Shown: positions 44,253-52,908 of the stretch, in pieces
Layout: every line of letters starts with the position of its first letter
Numbering within the stretch: the first letter of the stretch is position 1
NCBI RefSeq assembly: GCF_020026305.1
Contig: NZ_CP075691.1
Span: 4,464,001-4,528,000, forward strand
Reading direction: 5' to 3'
Length of the DNA: 64,000 nucleotides
Origin: Streptomyces sp. 135
GTDB lineage: Bacteria; Actinomycetota; Actinomycetes; Streptomycetales; Streptomycetaceae
The notes under the pieces: model-generated
Database searches by the model: none
Told to the model about the DNA's origin: nothing
What the model saw: the letters and a program-made list of their open reading frames with translations, nothing else
Position numbers and translations under genes: made by a program

Positions 44253-44382
44253 GTGTCCTCCCGGAAATGGGCTCAGAGTGAGCCTTTGGGCAAGGCTTCG
44301 CTTCCGGGTGTGTGACTCGCGAGGCGTACGAAGGGTTGTGCGATGGAAGCGGCACGGTGACCGCCGGGTGAACAGGGCTGTC

Positions 44383-45822
44383 TCAGCGGCGGCCGACCCG
44401 CACCCCCACGTCGTCGGAGGTGAAGTGCCGCGCCTCCTTCGGCACGAACCCCTTCGGCGTACCCCGCAGCACCACGAAGTCCCCGTACGGACGCCCGTAC
44501 TTGTGGGAGTGGACGATCACGTCCCGGCGGCCGTCCCCGTCCACGTCCAGCAGGTCCAGTGGCCCGAAGCTGAACTCCTCCAGGTCGCCGGGCAGGCCGG
44601 GGTCGTCCCCTCGTACGGTCTGCTGCCCCTCCGTGGCGGGCCCCCGCGCGCCCGCCGGGAAGAGGAGCAGCCGGTCGGTGTCGGTGAGGCTGAAGCCGGG
44701 CCGGGCCGCCACCAGGTCGGGCTTCTCGTCGCCGGTCACGTCGCCGAGCATCGGCGAGCTGCCCCACCAGGTGCCGCTCCCCGTCAGGACCCGGGGGGGC
44801 CTGGCGCGGCCGAGGCCCGCCTTCGACCCGTGGATGACGGTGAGCTTGCTCCGGGCACCCGCGCCCTCGACGTGGTGCTCGCCGTTGGCCACGAAGTCGT
44901 CGACGCCGTCACCGTCCACATCCCCGGCCACACCCTGGCGCGGTCCCTCATAGGTGGCCATGGAGCCGAGGCCGGGCGGCACGGGATCGCTGTTCCTGAG
45001 CCCGCCGGGGCCGCCCTGGTAATAGTCGATCTGCGGAGGACGGCCGGTGGGCGGGTCGTCGTTCTGTTCGTAGTCGTCGCCGTTGAACGGATACGTCAGG
45101 ACCACGTCCGTACGGCCGTCGGCGTCGTAGTCGCCCGCGACGGCCTGCCGGGGGCCGGTGTGGCCGCCGGGGACGGTGGCCGTGCGCGCGGCAGTGCCGG
45201 CACCGCGCCGGAAGGGGCCGTACAGCGTCGTCCTGCCGTCGAAGAGATCCGCGGCGCCGTCCCCGTCGAAGTCGCCCGCGGCGGCGGGCCGGAACGCCTC
45301 CGCCTCGATGGGCCGGCGCCCGGACAGGCCACGCGGCCCGCCGTACAAGACGTACGTGCCCCGGGCGAACTTGTCGCCGTCGGCATAGGTGGCCAGATCG
45401 GTGAAGCCGTCACCGTCCAGGTCGGCGCGCAGCAGCGGTCCGAACGCCGTGTTGCCGTCGCTCGTGCCCGCCGGCAGGCGCTGCGACCAGTCGGGGCGCA
45501 GGCCCTTCGCCGAGCCGTAGACGACGGTGAGCGTGCTGCTCAGGTGCTTGTCGCCGTCCTTGTCCTTGCGGGTGGAGACCAGGACGGTGGCGAGGTCGTC
45601 GTACCCGTCGCCGTTGAAGTCGCCCGGCGCGGGGTCCTCGGCGGCCTTGCCCGCGGGCGGCCGCCCGAACGTCCGCCCGCCCTCGTCGTCCGTGCCGCCC
45701 TGGCCGAGGACACCGCATCCGGTGAGCAGGGACGCGGCGCAGGCCCATGCCGCTCCAAACCGCGCCCACCGGCTCGTCGGCTGTCGCTCAGGGATCTCAG
45801 GGACCTCAGGGATCTCAGGGAT
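44383..45822 (-). CDS. FG-GAP repeat lipoprotein, copy 6, without an ordinary start codon
   Basis: This protein of about 479 residues opens with IPE/VPE repeats, then a basic-hydrophobic segment WARFGAAWACAASLLTGCG that is a clear lipobox (LLTGC), followed by FG-GAP repeats (GDFNGDGYDD, ADLDGDGFTD, GDFDGDGAAD, GDYDADGRTD, GDVDGDGVDD, DVDGDGRRD). No in-frame ATG, GTG or TTG exists between the previous stop codon (45901-45903) and the lipobox. An AGGAG at 45828-45832 is placed five bases before an ATC codon at 45820-45822, so I give that as the start; the only NTG is a CTG at 45849 inside a terminator hairpin. A TTG-initiated internal start at 45348 would delete the lipobox and two blades. A mutated start codon or sequence error are alternatives. 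Confidence 0.65.
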   Translation of the reverse strand: MPEIPEVPEIPERQPTSRWARFGAAWACAASLLTGCGVLGQGGTDDEGGRTFGRPPAGKAAEDPAPGDFNGDGYDDLATVLVSTRKDKDGDKHLSSTLTVVYGSAKGLRPDWSQRLPAGTSDGNTAFGPLLRADLDGDGFTDLATYADGDKFARGTYVLYGGPRGLSGRRPIEAEAFRPAAAGDFDGDGAADLFDGRTTLYGPFRRGAGTAARTATVPGGHTGPRQAVAGDYDADGRTDVVLTYPFNGDDYEQNDDPPTGRPPQIDYYQGGPGGLRNSDPVPPGLGSMATYEGPRQGVAGDVDGDGVDDFVANGEHHVEGAGARSKLTVIHGSKAGLGRARPPRVLTGSGTWWGSSPMLGDVTGDEKPDLVAARPGFSLTDTDRLLLFPAGARGPATEGQQTVRGDDPGLPGDLEEFSFGPLDLLDVDGDGRRDVIVHSHKYGRPYGDFVVLRGTPKGFVPKEARHFTSDDVGVRVGRR

Positions 45823-45848
45823 AGGGACTCCTCGGTCGAAAGGCGTCA

Positions 45849-45880
45849 GGCCGGTCCCGCCCCGAAGGGCGGAACCGGCC
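45849..45880 (-). terminator. UUCG-loop terminator after the Fe-S reductase gene
   Basis: On the minus strand GGCCGGTTCCGCCC, loop TTCG and GGGCGGGACCGGCC form a 14-bp stem with one U-G pair and an extra-stable UUCG tetraloop. It lies 20 bases after the reductase stop. Confidence 0.8.
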
Positions 45881-45900
45881 TGGGCACGGTACTGCGGCGG

Positions 45901-48168
45901 TTACTTGACCGGCTCGGGCTCCGGCGCGTCCGCCGACTCCTCGTCGCCCGCCGGGTCGACCGGCGTCTTCACCGAGTCGAGCAGCAGCTGCGCGACGTCG
46001 ACGACCTGGAGGGACTCCTTCGCCTTGCCGTCGTTCTTCTTGCCGTTGACCGAGTCGGTCAGCATGACCAGGCAGAACGGGCAGGCGGTCGACACGATGT
46101 CCGGGTTCAAGGACAGCGCCTCGTCGACGCGCTCGGTGTTGATGCGCTTGCCGATCCGCTCCTCCATCCACATCCGGGCACCACCGGCGCCGCAGCAGAA
46201 GCCGCGCTCCTTGTGGCGGTGCATCTCCTGCTGGCGGAGGCCGGGGACGGCGGACATGATCTCGCGCGGGGGCGTGTAGACCTTGTTGTGGCGGCCCAGG
46301 TAGCAGGGGTCGTGGTACGTGATCAGACCCTCGACCGGCGTCACCGGGATCAGCTTGCCCTCGTCGATGAGGTGCTGGAGCAGCTGCGTGTGGTGGATGA
46401 CCTCGAAGTCACCGCCGAGCTGCGGGTACTCGTTGGCGATCGTGTTGAAGCAGTGCGGGCAGGTCGCGACGATCTTCTTCGCCGACTTCGGCTTCTTGGT
46501 CTCCGGATCGTCGTCGTCCTCGCCGTACGCCATGTTCAGCATCGCGACGTTCTCCTGGCCGAGCTGCTGGAACAGCGGCTCGTTGCCGAGGCGGCGGGCG
46601 GAGTCACCGGTGCACTTCTCGTCGCCGCCCATGATCGCGAACTTGACGCCCGCGATGTGCAGCAGCTCCGCGAAGGCCTTGGTGGTCTTCTTGGCCCGGT
46701 CCTCCAGGGCGCCCGCGCAGCCGACCCAGTAGAGGTAGTCGACCTCGGTGAGGTCCTCGACGTCCTTGCCGACGATCGGGACCTCGAAGTCGACCTCCTT
46801 GGTCCACTCCACGCGCTGCTTCTTGGCGAGCCCCCAGGGGTTGCCCTTCTTCTCCAGGTTCTTGAGCATCGTGCCCGCCTCGGACGGGAACGCGCTCTCG
46901 ATCATCACCTGGTAGCGGCGCATGTCGACGATGTGGTCGATGTGCTCGATGTCCACCGGGCACTGCTCGACGCAGGCGCCGCAGGTGGTGCAGGACCACA
47001 GGACGTCCGGGTCGATGACGCCGTTCTCTTCGAGGGTGCCGATGAGCGGCCGCTCGGCCTCCGCGAGAGCGGCGGCGGGGACATCGGCGAGCTGCTCGGC
47101 CGACGCCTTCTCCTCGCCTTCCATGGTCTTGCCGCCGCCCGCGAGCAGGTACGGCGCCTTGGCGTGCGCGTGGTCGCGCAGCGACATGATCAGGAGCTTC
47201 GGGGAGAGCGGCTTGCCGGTGTTCCAGGCAGGGCACTGCGACTGGCAGCGCCCGCACTCGGTGCAGGTGGAGAAGTCCAGCAGGCCCTTCCAGGAGAACT
47301 GCTCGACCTGGGAGACGCCGAAGGTGTCGTCCTCGCCCGGGTCCTCCCAGTCGATGGGCTTGCCGCCGCTGGTCATCGGCTGGAGCTCGCCGAGTGCGGT
47401 GGAGCCGTCCGCGTCCCGCTTGAACCAGATGTTGGGGAAGGCGAGGAAGCGGTGCCAGGCGACGCCCATGTTGGTGTTCAGGCTCACCGTGATCATCCAG
47501 ATCATGGTGGTGCTGAGCTTGATCATGGCGGCGAGGTAGACGAGCGTCTGCAGCGTCGCGACGCTGAGCCCCTTGAAGAGCAGGACCAGCGGGTACGAGG
47601 CGAAGTACGCGGCCTCGTAGTGGTCGACGTGGTGCAGGGCGCCTTCGAGGCCGCGCAGGACGTAGATCGCCAGGCCGATGGTGAGGATGACGTACTCGAC
47701 GAAGTACGCCTGGCCCATCTTTGAGCCCGCGAAGCGGGACTTGCGGCCCGGGCGCGAGGGCAGGTTCAGCAGCCGGATGACCATCAGCACGGCGATGCCG
47801 AGGGTGGTCATGGCGCCGATGAACTCGATGTACATCTCGTACGGCAGGAAGCCGCCGAGGACCGGCAGCGTCCAGTCGGCCTGGAAGAGCTGGCCGTACG
47901 CGGTGACGATGGTCGGCGGCAGCGTCAGGAAGCCGACGGCCACGAACCAGTGGGCGAAGCCGACGATGCCCCACCGGTTCATCCGGGTGTGACCGAGGAA
48001 CTCCCTGACCAGCGTCACGCTGCGCTGGTACGGGTTGTCGGTCCGGTGGCCGGCGGGCACGGGCTGTCCGAGTTTGAAGTACCGGACGAACTGGCCGATG
48101 GCGCGAGCGAGCAGCGCTACGCCGACCACGGTCAGGACCAGCGACACGATGATCGCGGCGAGTTGCAT
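45901..48168 (-). CDS. Membrane Fe-S oxidoreductase (HdrD/GlpC-like, CCG-domain)
   Basis: This 755-residue protein has six or so membrane segments in residues 1-260, then two 4Fe-4S ferredoxin motifs (CTECGRCQSQCP and CTTCGACVEQCPVD). Two CCG domains follow: one near WVGCAGAL, MGGDEKCTGDSARR and ATCPHCFN, and one near TYHDPCYLGRHN, GFCCGAGGARMWME and TACPFCLVML. This architecture belongs to heterodisulfide-reductase-like electron carriers that pass electrons between a quinone or flavoprotein partner and the Fe-S chain. The ATG at 48166-48168 has AGGAG eight bases upstream; a longer frame of 33 residues is not used. It is transcribed away from dnaK. The physiological partner is not evident. 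Confidence 0.92.
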   Translation of the reverse strand: MQLAAIIVSLVLTVVGVALLARAIGQFVRYFKLGQPVPAGHRTDNPYQRSVTLVREFLGHTRMNRWGIVGFAHWFVAVGFLTLPPTIVTAYGQLFQADWTLPVLGGFLPYEMYIEFIGAMTTLGIAVLMVIRLLNLPSRPGRKSRFAGSKMGQAYFVEYVILTIGLAIYVLRGLEGALHHVDHYEAAYFASYPLVLLFKGLSVATLQTLVYLAAMIKLSTTMIWMITVSLNTNMGVAWHRFLAFPNIWFKRDADGSTALGELQPMTSGGKPIDWEDPGEDDTFGVSQVEQFSWKGLLDFSTCTECGRCQSQCPAWNTGKPLSPKLLIMSLRDHAHAKAPYLLAGGGKTMEGEEKASAEQLADVPAAALAEAERPLIGTLEENGVIDPDVLWSCTTCGACVEQCPVDIEHIDHIVDMRRYQVMIESAFPSEAGTMLKNLEKKGNPWGLAKKQRVEWTKEVDFEVPIVGKDVEDLTEVDYLYWVGCAGALEDRAKKTTKAFAELLHIAGVKFAIMGGDEKCTGDSARRLGNEPLFQQLGQENVAMLNMAYGEDDDDPETKKPKSAKKIVATCPHCFNTIANEYPQLGGDFEVIHHTQLLQHLIDEGKLIPVTPVEGLITYHDPCYLGRHNKVYTPPREIMSAVPGLRQQEMHRHKERGFCCGAGGARMWMEERIGKRINTERVDEALSLNPDIVSTACPFCLVMLTDSVNGKKNDGKAKESLQVVDVAQLLLDSVKTPVDPAGDEESADAPEPEPVK

Positions 48169-48304
48169 TCGGGGGCTCCTCGGGCCTGCGAGGTGGTGAT
48201 TACTAAGCGGTAACTTATGCAGTCCGTCTGAGACTACCCACTTACTCCGCCGCACTGTAGCCAGCAACCCGGTGATCTGCGTCGCTCAGGCAACCCTTCC
48301 CGCG

Positions 48305-48350
48305 CCGCTCGCCCCAAAGGGCGCGCCCCTTTAGGGGTGCGGGGAACTGC
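48305..48350. repeat. Dispersed GC repeat, single copy upstream of dnaK
   Basis: GGGCGCGCCCCTTTAGGGG followed by TGCGGGGAACTGCGCG is one inverted copy of the dispersed element. It sits in the 353-base gap between the divergent reductase and dnaK genes, about 100 bases before the dnaK promoter. The rest of that gap holds the two promoters and the HAIR sites. Confidence 0.75.
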
Positions 48351-48426
48351 GCGCCCAGCCGCAAGCGACCCGCAGCCGAACGCCGAGCCCCCGGGAGGCC
48401 AGGTTGCGCGTAAGCCCCGGATAAGA

Positions 48427-48447
48427 GTTGAGCCCCCCAGACTCACA
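48427..48447. promoter_or_regulatory. HspR operator (HAIR), upstream copy at dnaK
   Basis: GTTGAGC-N7-ACTCACA matches the HAIR consensus CTTGAGT-N7-ACTCAAG at ten of fourteen arm positions with correct 7-7-7 spacing. It lies just upstream of the dnaK -35 element. Confidence 0.6.
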
Positions 48448-48451
48448 TCTG

Positions 48452-48480
48452 TTGACGCCAGGGCAGCGCTCATGCATCCT
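48452..48480 (+). promoter_or_regulatory. dnaK promoter
   Basis: TTGACG (48452-48457), a 17-base spacer and CATCCT (48475-48480) form a vegetative-type promoter. The -10 element overlaps the first bases of the second HAIR operator, so HspR bound there would block RNA polymerase. Confidence 0.7.
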
Positions 48481-48499
48481 TGAGCCAGATCCACTCAAG
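48479..48499. promoter_or_regulatory. HspR operator (HAIR), main copy at dnaK
   Basis: CTTGAGC-N7-ACTCAAG matches the HAIR consensus at thirteen of fourteen arm positions. It overlaps the -10 element and the transcription start of dnaK, 22 bases before the start codon. Confidence 0.9.
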
Positions 48500-48521
48500 A
48501 AGTACCTCTGGAGGAACCGAA

Positions 48522-50384
48522 ATGGCACGTGCGGTCGGCATCGACCTGGGCACGACTAACTCCGTCGTCAGCGTTCTCGAAGGCGGCGAGCCCACCGTCA
48601 TCACCAACGCCGAAGGCGCCAGGACCACGCCGTCCGTCGTCGCCTTCGCGAAGAACGGCGAGGTGCTCGTCGGCGAGGTCGCCAAGCGCCAGGCGGTCAC
48701 GAACGTCGACAGGACCATCCGCTCGGTCAAGCGCCACATGGGCACCGACTGGAAGGTGGACATCGACGACAAGGGGTTCAACCCCCAGCAGATCTCCGCG
48801 TTCATCCTCCAGAAGCTGAAGCGCGACGCCGAGGCCTACCTGGGCGAGAAGGTCGCCGACGCGGTCATCACCGTCCCGGCGTACTTCAACGACTCGGAGC
48901 GCCAGGCGACCAAGGAGGCCGGTGAGATCGCGGGTCTGAACGTCCTGCGCATCGTCAACGAGCCCACCGCCGCCGCCCTGGCCTACGGCCTGGACAAGGA
49001 CGACCAGACCATTCTGGTCTTCGACCTCGGTGGCGGCACCTTCGACGTCTCGCTCCTCGAGATCGGCGACGGCGTCGTCGAGGTGAAGGCCACGAACGGC
49101 GACAACCACCTCGGTGGTGACGACTGGGACCAGCGCGTTGTCGACTACCTGGTCAAGCAGTTCAACAACGGCCACGGCGTGGACCTCTCCAAGGACAAGA
49201 TGGCGCTCCAGCGCCTGCGCGAGGCGGCCGAGAAGGCCAAGATCGAGCTGTCCTCCTCCACGGAGACCACGATCAACCTCCCGTACATCACGGCCTCCGC
49301 CGAGGGCCCGCTGCACCTGGACGAGAAGCTCACGCGCGCCCAGTTCCAGCAGCTCACGTCCGACCTCCTGGAGCGCTGCAAGACGCCGTTCCACAACGTC
49401 ATCAAGGACGCGGGCATCCAGCTCTCCGAGATCGACCACGTCGTTCTCGTCGGTGGCTCCACCCGCATGCCGGCCGTCGCCGAGCTCGTCAAGGAGCTGA
49501 CCGGCGGCAAGGACGCCAACAAGGGTGTGAACCCGGACGAGGTCGTCGCCATCGGCGCCTCGCTCCAGGCCGGTGTCCTCAAGGGTGAGGTCAAGGACGT
49601 CCTGCTCCTCGACGTGACCCCGCTGTCGCTTGGTATCGAGACCAAGGGCGGCATCATGACGAAGCTCATCGAGCGCAACACGACCATCCCGACCAAGCGC
49701 TCCGAGATCTTCACGACGGCCGAGGACAACCAGCCGTCGGTCCAGATCCAGGTCTACCAGGGCGAGCGCGAAATCGCGGCGTACAACAAGAAGCTCGGCA
49801 TGTTCGAGCTGACGGGCCTGCCGCCGGCCCCGCGCGGTGTCCCGCAGATCGAGGTCTCCTTCGACATCGACGCCAACGGCATCATGCACGTGACCGCGAA
49901 GGACCTCGGCACGGGCAAGGAGCAGAAGATGACCGTCACCGGCGGCTCCTCGCTGCCGAAGGACGAGGTCGACCGCATGCGCCAGGAGGCCGAGCAGTAC
50001 GCGGACGAGGACCACAAGCGCCGCGAGGCCGCCGAGTCCCGCAACCAGGGCGAGCAGCTCGTCTACCAGACGGAGAAGTTCCTCAAGGACAACGAGGACA
50101 AGGTCCCGGGCGAGGTCAAGACCGAGGTCGAGGAAGCCGTCAACGAGCTGAAGGAGAAGCTCAAGGGCGAGGACACGGCCGAGATCCGCACCGCCACCGA
50201 GAAGGTCGCCGCCGTCTCGCAGAAGCTGGGCCAGGCCATGTACGCCGACGCCCAGGGCGCGCAGGCGGCCGGTGCCGAGGGCGCGGCCCCCGGCGCCGAC
50301 CAGGCCAAGGAGGACGACGGAGTCGTCGACGCCGAGATCGTCGACGACGAGAAGCCCGGTGACGCGAAGGGCGGCGCTGTCTGA
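48522..50384 (+). CDS. dnaK: Chaperone DnaK (Hsp70)
   Basis: This 620-residue Hsp70 folds and protects proteins in an ATP-driven cycle with DnaJ and GrpE. ARAVGIDLGTTNSVVSVLEG opens the nucleotide-binding domain, VFDLGGGTFDVSLL and VGGSTRMPAV are the phosphate and adenosine motifs, and the substrate-binding domain begins near DVTPLSLGIETKGG. The C-terminus is Ala/Gly/Glu-rich and ends with DAEIVDDEK, as usual in Gram-positive DnaK. The ATG at 48522 follows GGAGGA. It is first in dnaK-grpE-dnaJ-hspR. It is repressed by HspR, for which DnaK itself acts as co-repressor in Streptomyces. Confidence 0.99.
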   Translation: MARAVGIDLGTTNSVVSVLEGGEPTVITNAEGARTTPSVVAFAKNGEVLVGEVAKRQAVTNVDRTIRSVKRHMGTDWKVDIDDKGFNPQQISAFILQKLKRDAEAYLGEKVADAVITVPAYFNDSERQATKEAGEIAGLNVLRIVNEPTAAALAYGLDKDDQTILVFDLGGGTFDVSLLEIGDGVVEVKATNGDNHLGGDDWDQRVVDYLVKQFNNGHGVDLSKDKMALQRLREAAEKAKIELSSSTETTINLPYITASAEGPLHLDEKLTRAQFQQLTSDLLERCKTPFHNVIKDAGIQLSEIDHVVLVGGSTRMPAVAELVKELTGGKDANKGVNPDEVVAIGASLQAGVLKGEVKDVLLLDVTPLSLGIETKGGIMTKLIERNTTIPTKRSEIFTTAEDNQPSVQIQVYQGEREIAAYNKKLGMFELTGLPPAPRGVPQIEVSFDIDANGIMHVTAKDLGTGKEQKMTVTGGSSLPKDEVDRMRQEAEQYADEDHKRREAAESRNQGEQLVYQTEKFLKDNEDKVPGEVKTEVEEAVNELKEKLKGEDTAEIRTATEKVAAVSQKLGQAMYADAQGAQAAGAEGAAPGADQAKEDDGVVDAEIVDDEKPGDAKGGAV

Positions 50385-51091
50385 TGACCGAGGAGACCCC
50401 GGGTTTCGGCGAGAGCGCCGAGAAGCCTGACGTCCCCTCTGGCGCCACCCCTGACGACGCGGCGCCGAAGGCCGCCGAGCCCTCCTCCGAGGAGGGCCCG
50501 GCGGCCCCGGCCGGGGACGCGGAAAGCAAGACGTCCGCCCAGGACGTGAGCCTGACCGCACAGCTGGACCAGGTGCGCACCGCGCTCAGCGAGCGCACGG
50601 CGGACCTCCAGCGGCTGCAGGCCGAGTACCAGAACTACCGCCGCCGGGTGGAGCGGGACAAGGTCACGGTGAAGGAGATCGCCTCGGCGAACCTCCTCTC
50701 CGAGCTCCTCCCGACCCTCGACGACATCGGCCGCGCCCGTGAGCACGGCGAACTGGTCGGCGGCTTCAAGTCGGTGGCCGAGGCGTTGGAGACCGTCGTC
50801 GCCAAGATGGGCCTCCAGCAGTTCGGCAAGGAGGGCGAGCCCTTCGACCCGACGATCCACGAGGCCCTGATGCACAGCTACGCACCGGACGTCACCGAGA
50901 CGACGTGCGTCGCGATCCTGCAGCCGGGGTATCGCATCGGCGAGCGCACCATCCGCCCCGCGCGGGTGGCCGTCGCCGAACCGCAGCCCGGCGCGCAGAC
51001 GGTCAAGGGCGACGAGTCCTCGGCCGCGGCCGACTCCCCCTCCGCCGATGAGGCGAAGGACAAGGAGACCGGTGGCCCGGACGAGGGCTGA
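50384..51091 (+). CDS. grpE: Nucleotide exchange factor GrpE
   Basis: This 235-residue DnaK co-chaperone releases ADP. The acidic N-terminal tail of about 60 residues is followed by the long coiled-coil helix (QLDQVRTALSERTADLQRLQ, AEYQNYRRRVERDK). The beta domain contains FDPTIHEALMHSYAPDVTE and the conserved QPGYRIGERTIRPARVAVAE. The C-terminus is acidic and disordered. Its ATG overlaps the last base of the dnaK stop (TGATG), giving translational coupling. The length is at the upper end for the family because of the acidic tails. Confidence 0.97.
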   Translation: MTEETPGFGESAEKPDVPSGATPDDAAPKAAEPSSEEGPAAPAGDAESKTSAQDVSLTAQLDQVRTALSERTADLQRLQAEYQNYRRRVERDKVTVKEIASANLLSELLPTLDDIGRAREHGELVGGFKSVAEALETVVAKMGLQQFGKEGEPFDPTIHEALMHSYAPDVTETTCVAILQPGYRIGERTIRPARVAVAEPQPGAQTVKGDESSAAADSPSADEAKDKETGGPDEG

Positions 51092-51136
51092 CGTCAGCAA
51101 CGCATCTGTCGTACGTAGGAAGGAGGGACGTCGGGG

Positions 51137-52327
51137 ATGAGCACCAAGGACTTCATCGAGAAGGACTACTACAAGGTCCTCGGCGTCCCCAAGGACGCCA
51201 CCGAAGCCGAGATCAAGAAGGCGTACCGGAAGCTCGCCCGCGAGAACCACCCGGACGCCAACAAGGGCAACGCCAAGGCGGAGGAGCGCTTCAAGGAGAT
51301 CTCCGAGGCGAACGACATCCTCGGTGACCCCAAGAAGCGCAAGGAGTACGACGAAGCGCGTGCTCTCTTCGGCAACGGCGGATTCCGGCAGGGCCCCGGA
51401 GCCGGCGGCGGTTCGTTCAACTTCGACCTGGGCGACCTCTTCGGAGGCGCCCAGGGCGGGGGCGGAGCGGCCGGCGGCGGCTTCGGGGGCGGTCTCGGTG
51501 ACGTCTTCGGGGGCCTGTTCAACCGCGGCGGCGCGGGTGCCGGTACGGGCACGCGTACGCAGCCGAGGCGCGGCCAGGACATCGAGTCCGAGGTCACGCT
51601 GAGCTTCACGGAGGCGGTGGACGGCGCGACGGTGCCGTTGCGCATGTCCTCCCAGGCCGCCTGCAAGGCCTGTTCCGGCACCGGCGACAAGAACGGCACG
51701 CCGCGGGTGTGCCCGACCTGTGTCGGCACCGGTCAGGTCTCGCGGGGCGGCGGCGGCGGTTTCTCGCTGACCGATCCGTGCGTGGACTGCAAGGGCCGGG
51801 GCCTGATCGCCCAGGACCCGTGCGAGGTCTGCCACGGCTCGGGGCGCGCGAAGTCGTCCCGCACCATGCAGGTGCGGATCCCGGCGGGGGTCAGCGACGG
51901 CCAGCGGATCAGGCTCCGCGGCAAGGGCGCCCCCGGTGAGCGGGGCGGTCCGGCCGGCGACCTGTACGTGGTCGTGCACGTCGACGCCCACCCGGTCTTC
52001 GGCCGCAAGGGCGACAACCTCACGGTCACGGTGCCGGTGACGTACCCCGAGGCGGTGCTCGGCGGTGAGGTCAAGGTCCCGACGCTGGGCGGGCCTCCCG
52101 TCACCCTCAAGCTGCCGCCGGGCACGCCCAACGGCCGCACCATGCGGGCCCGCGGCAAGGGCGCCGTCCGCAAGGACGGTACGCGGGGCGACCTGCTGGT
52201 GACGGTGGAGGTGTCGGTCCCGACCTCCCTGTCGGACCCGGCGAAGGAAGCCCTGGAGTCCTACCGCAAGGCGACTGCGGGCGTCGACCCGCGGGCAGAA
52301 CTGTTCCAGGCCGCGAAGGGAGCGTGA
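51137..52327 (+). CDS. dnaJ: Chaperone DnaJ (Hsp40)
   Basis: This 396-residue type I Hsp40 delivers clients to DnaK and stimulates its ATPase. The J-domain spans residues 8-75 with ENHPDAN holding the HPD tripeptide. A Gly/Phe-rich region follows (FNFDLGDLFGGAQGGGG). The zinc region has four CxxCxGxG modules, CKACSGTG, CPTCVGTG, CVDCKGRG and CEVCHGSG. The C-terminal substrate domain runs from MQVRIPAGVSDGQRIRLRGK. An AGGAAGGAGGGA tract precedes the ATG. It is third in the dnaK operon, 45 bases after grpE. Confidence 0.98.
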   Translation: MSTKDFIEKDYYKVLGVPKDATEAEIKKAYRKLARENHPDANKGNAKAEERFKEISEANDILGDPKKRKEYDEARALFGNGGFRQGPGAGGGSFNFDLGDLFGGAQGGGGAAGGGFGGGLGDVFGGLFNRGGAGAGTGTRTQPRRGQDIESEVTLSFTEAVDGATVPLRMSSQAACKACSGTGDKNGTPRVCPTCVGTGQVSRGGGGGFSLTDPCVDCKGRGLIAQDPCEVCHGSGRAKSSRTMQVRIPAGVSDGQRIRLRGKGAPGERGGPAGDLYVVVHVDAHPVFGRKGDNLTVTVPVTYPEAVLGGEVKVPTLGGPPVTLKLPPGTPNGRTMRARGKGAVRKDGTRGDLLVTVEVSVPTSLSDPAKEALESYRKATAGVDPRAELFQAAKGA

Positions 52328-52330
52328 CCC

Positions 52331-52786
52331 ATGGATAGGGTCGGCCGTCGTCGCAATCCGTATCAACTCACCGACGATACGCCGGTGTACGTCATCTCGG
52401 TGGCCGCCCAGCTGAGCGGCCTCCACCCGCAGACCCTGCGCCAGTACGACCGCTTGGGCCTGGTCTCCCCGGACCGCACCGCGGGCCGGGGCCGCCGCTA
52501 CTCCGCGCGCGACATCGAACTGCTGCGCACCGTGCAGCAGTTGTCGCAGGAGGAGGGCATCAACCTCGCCGGCATCAAGCGGATCATCGAGCTGGAGAAC
52601 CAGGTCGCGGCGCTCCAGTCACGGGTCGCGGAGCTCTCCGCGGCCGTGGAGGGAGCAGCCGCCGCCATGCAGCAGCGGGAAGCGGCGGTGCACGCCTCGT
52701 ACCGTCGCGACCTCGTCCCGTACCAGGACGTGCAGCAGGCGAGCGCGCTGGTGGTCTGGCGGCCGAAGAGAACGACGGAGCAGTAG
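52331..52786 (+). CDS. hspR: Heat-shock repressor HspR (MerR family)
   Basis: This 151-residue repressor binds HAIR inverted repeats and turns off the dnaK operon and clpB in the absence of stress. The MerR-type winged helix-turn-helix runs over residues 18-85 (YVISVAAQLSGLHPQTLRQY, DRLGLVSPDRTAGRGRRYSA). A leucine-rich dimerisation helix follows (LENQVAALQSRVAELSAAVE). The C-terminal tail ends in VVWRPKRTTEQ. It begins three bases after the dnaJ stop, last in the operon, so it is autoregulated. Two HAIR sites are visible at dnaK and two (one weak) at clpB in this window. Confidence 0.97.
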   Translation: MDRVGRRRNPYQLTDDTPVYVISVAAQLSGLHPQTLRQYDRLGLVSPDRTAGRGRRYSARDIELLRTVQQLSQEEGINLAGIKRIIELENQVAALQSRVAELSAAVEGAAAAMQQREAAVHASYRRDLVPYQDVQQASALVVWRPKRTTEQ

Positions 52787-52839
52787 CGACCGCCCTCATT
52801 CATGAGACACGACTCATGACGCCGACTCATGGCGCACGC

Positions 52840-52869
52840 GGGGCCGGGAGGGGAACCTCCCGGCCCCTT
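52840..52869 (+). terminator. Terminator of the dnaK operon
   Basis: GGGGCCGGGAGG, loop GGAA (a GNRA tetraloop) and CCTCCCGGCCCC form a perfect 12-bp stem followed by TTC, 54 bases after the hspR stop. Confidence 0.8.
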
Positions 52870-52908
52870 CGCGCGTTGCGGTGGGCGACGTGAGGGAAGT
52901 GGGATTCC

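Noticed and set aside
44134..47724. 1196-residue + strand frame
   Set aside because: It is antisense to the FG-GAP lipoprotein and the Fe-S reductase, both of which have clear motifs.
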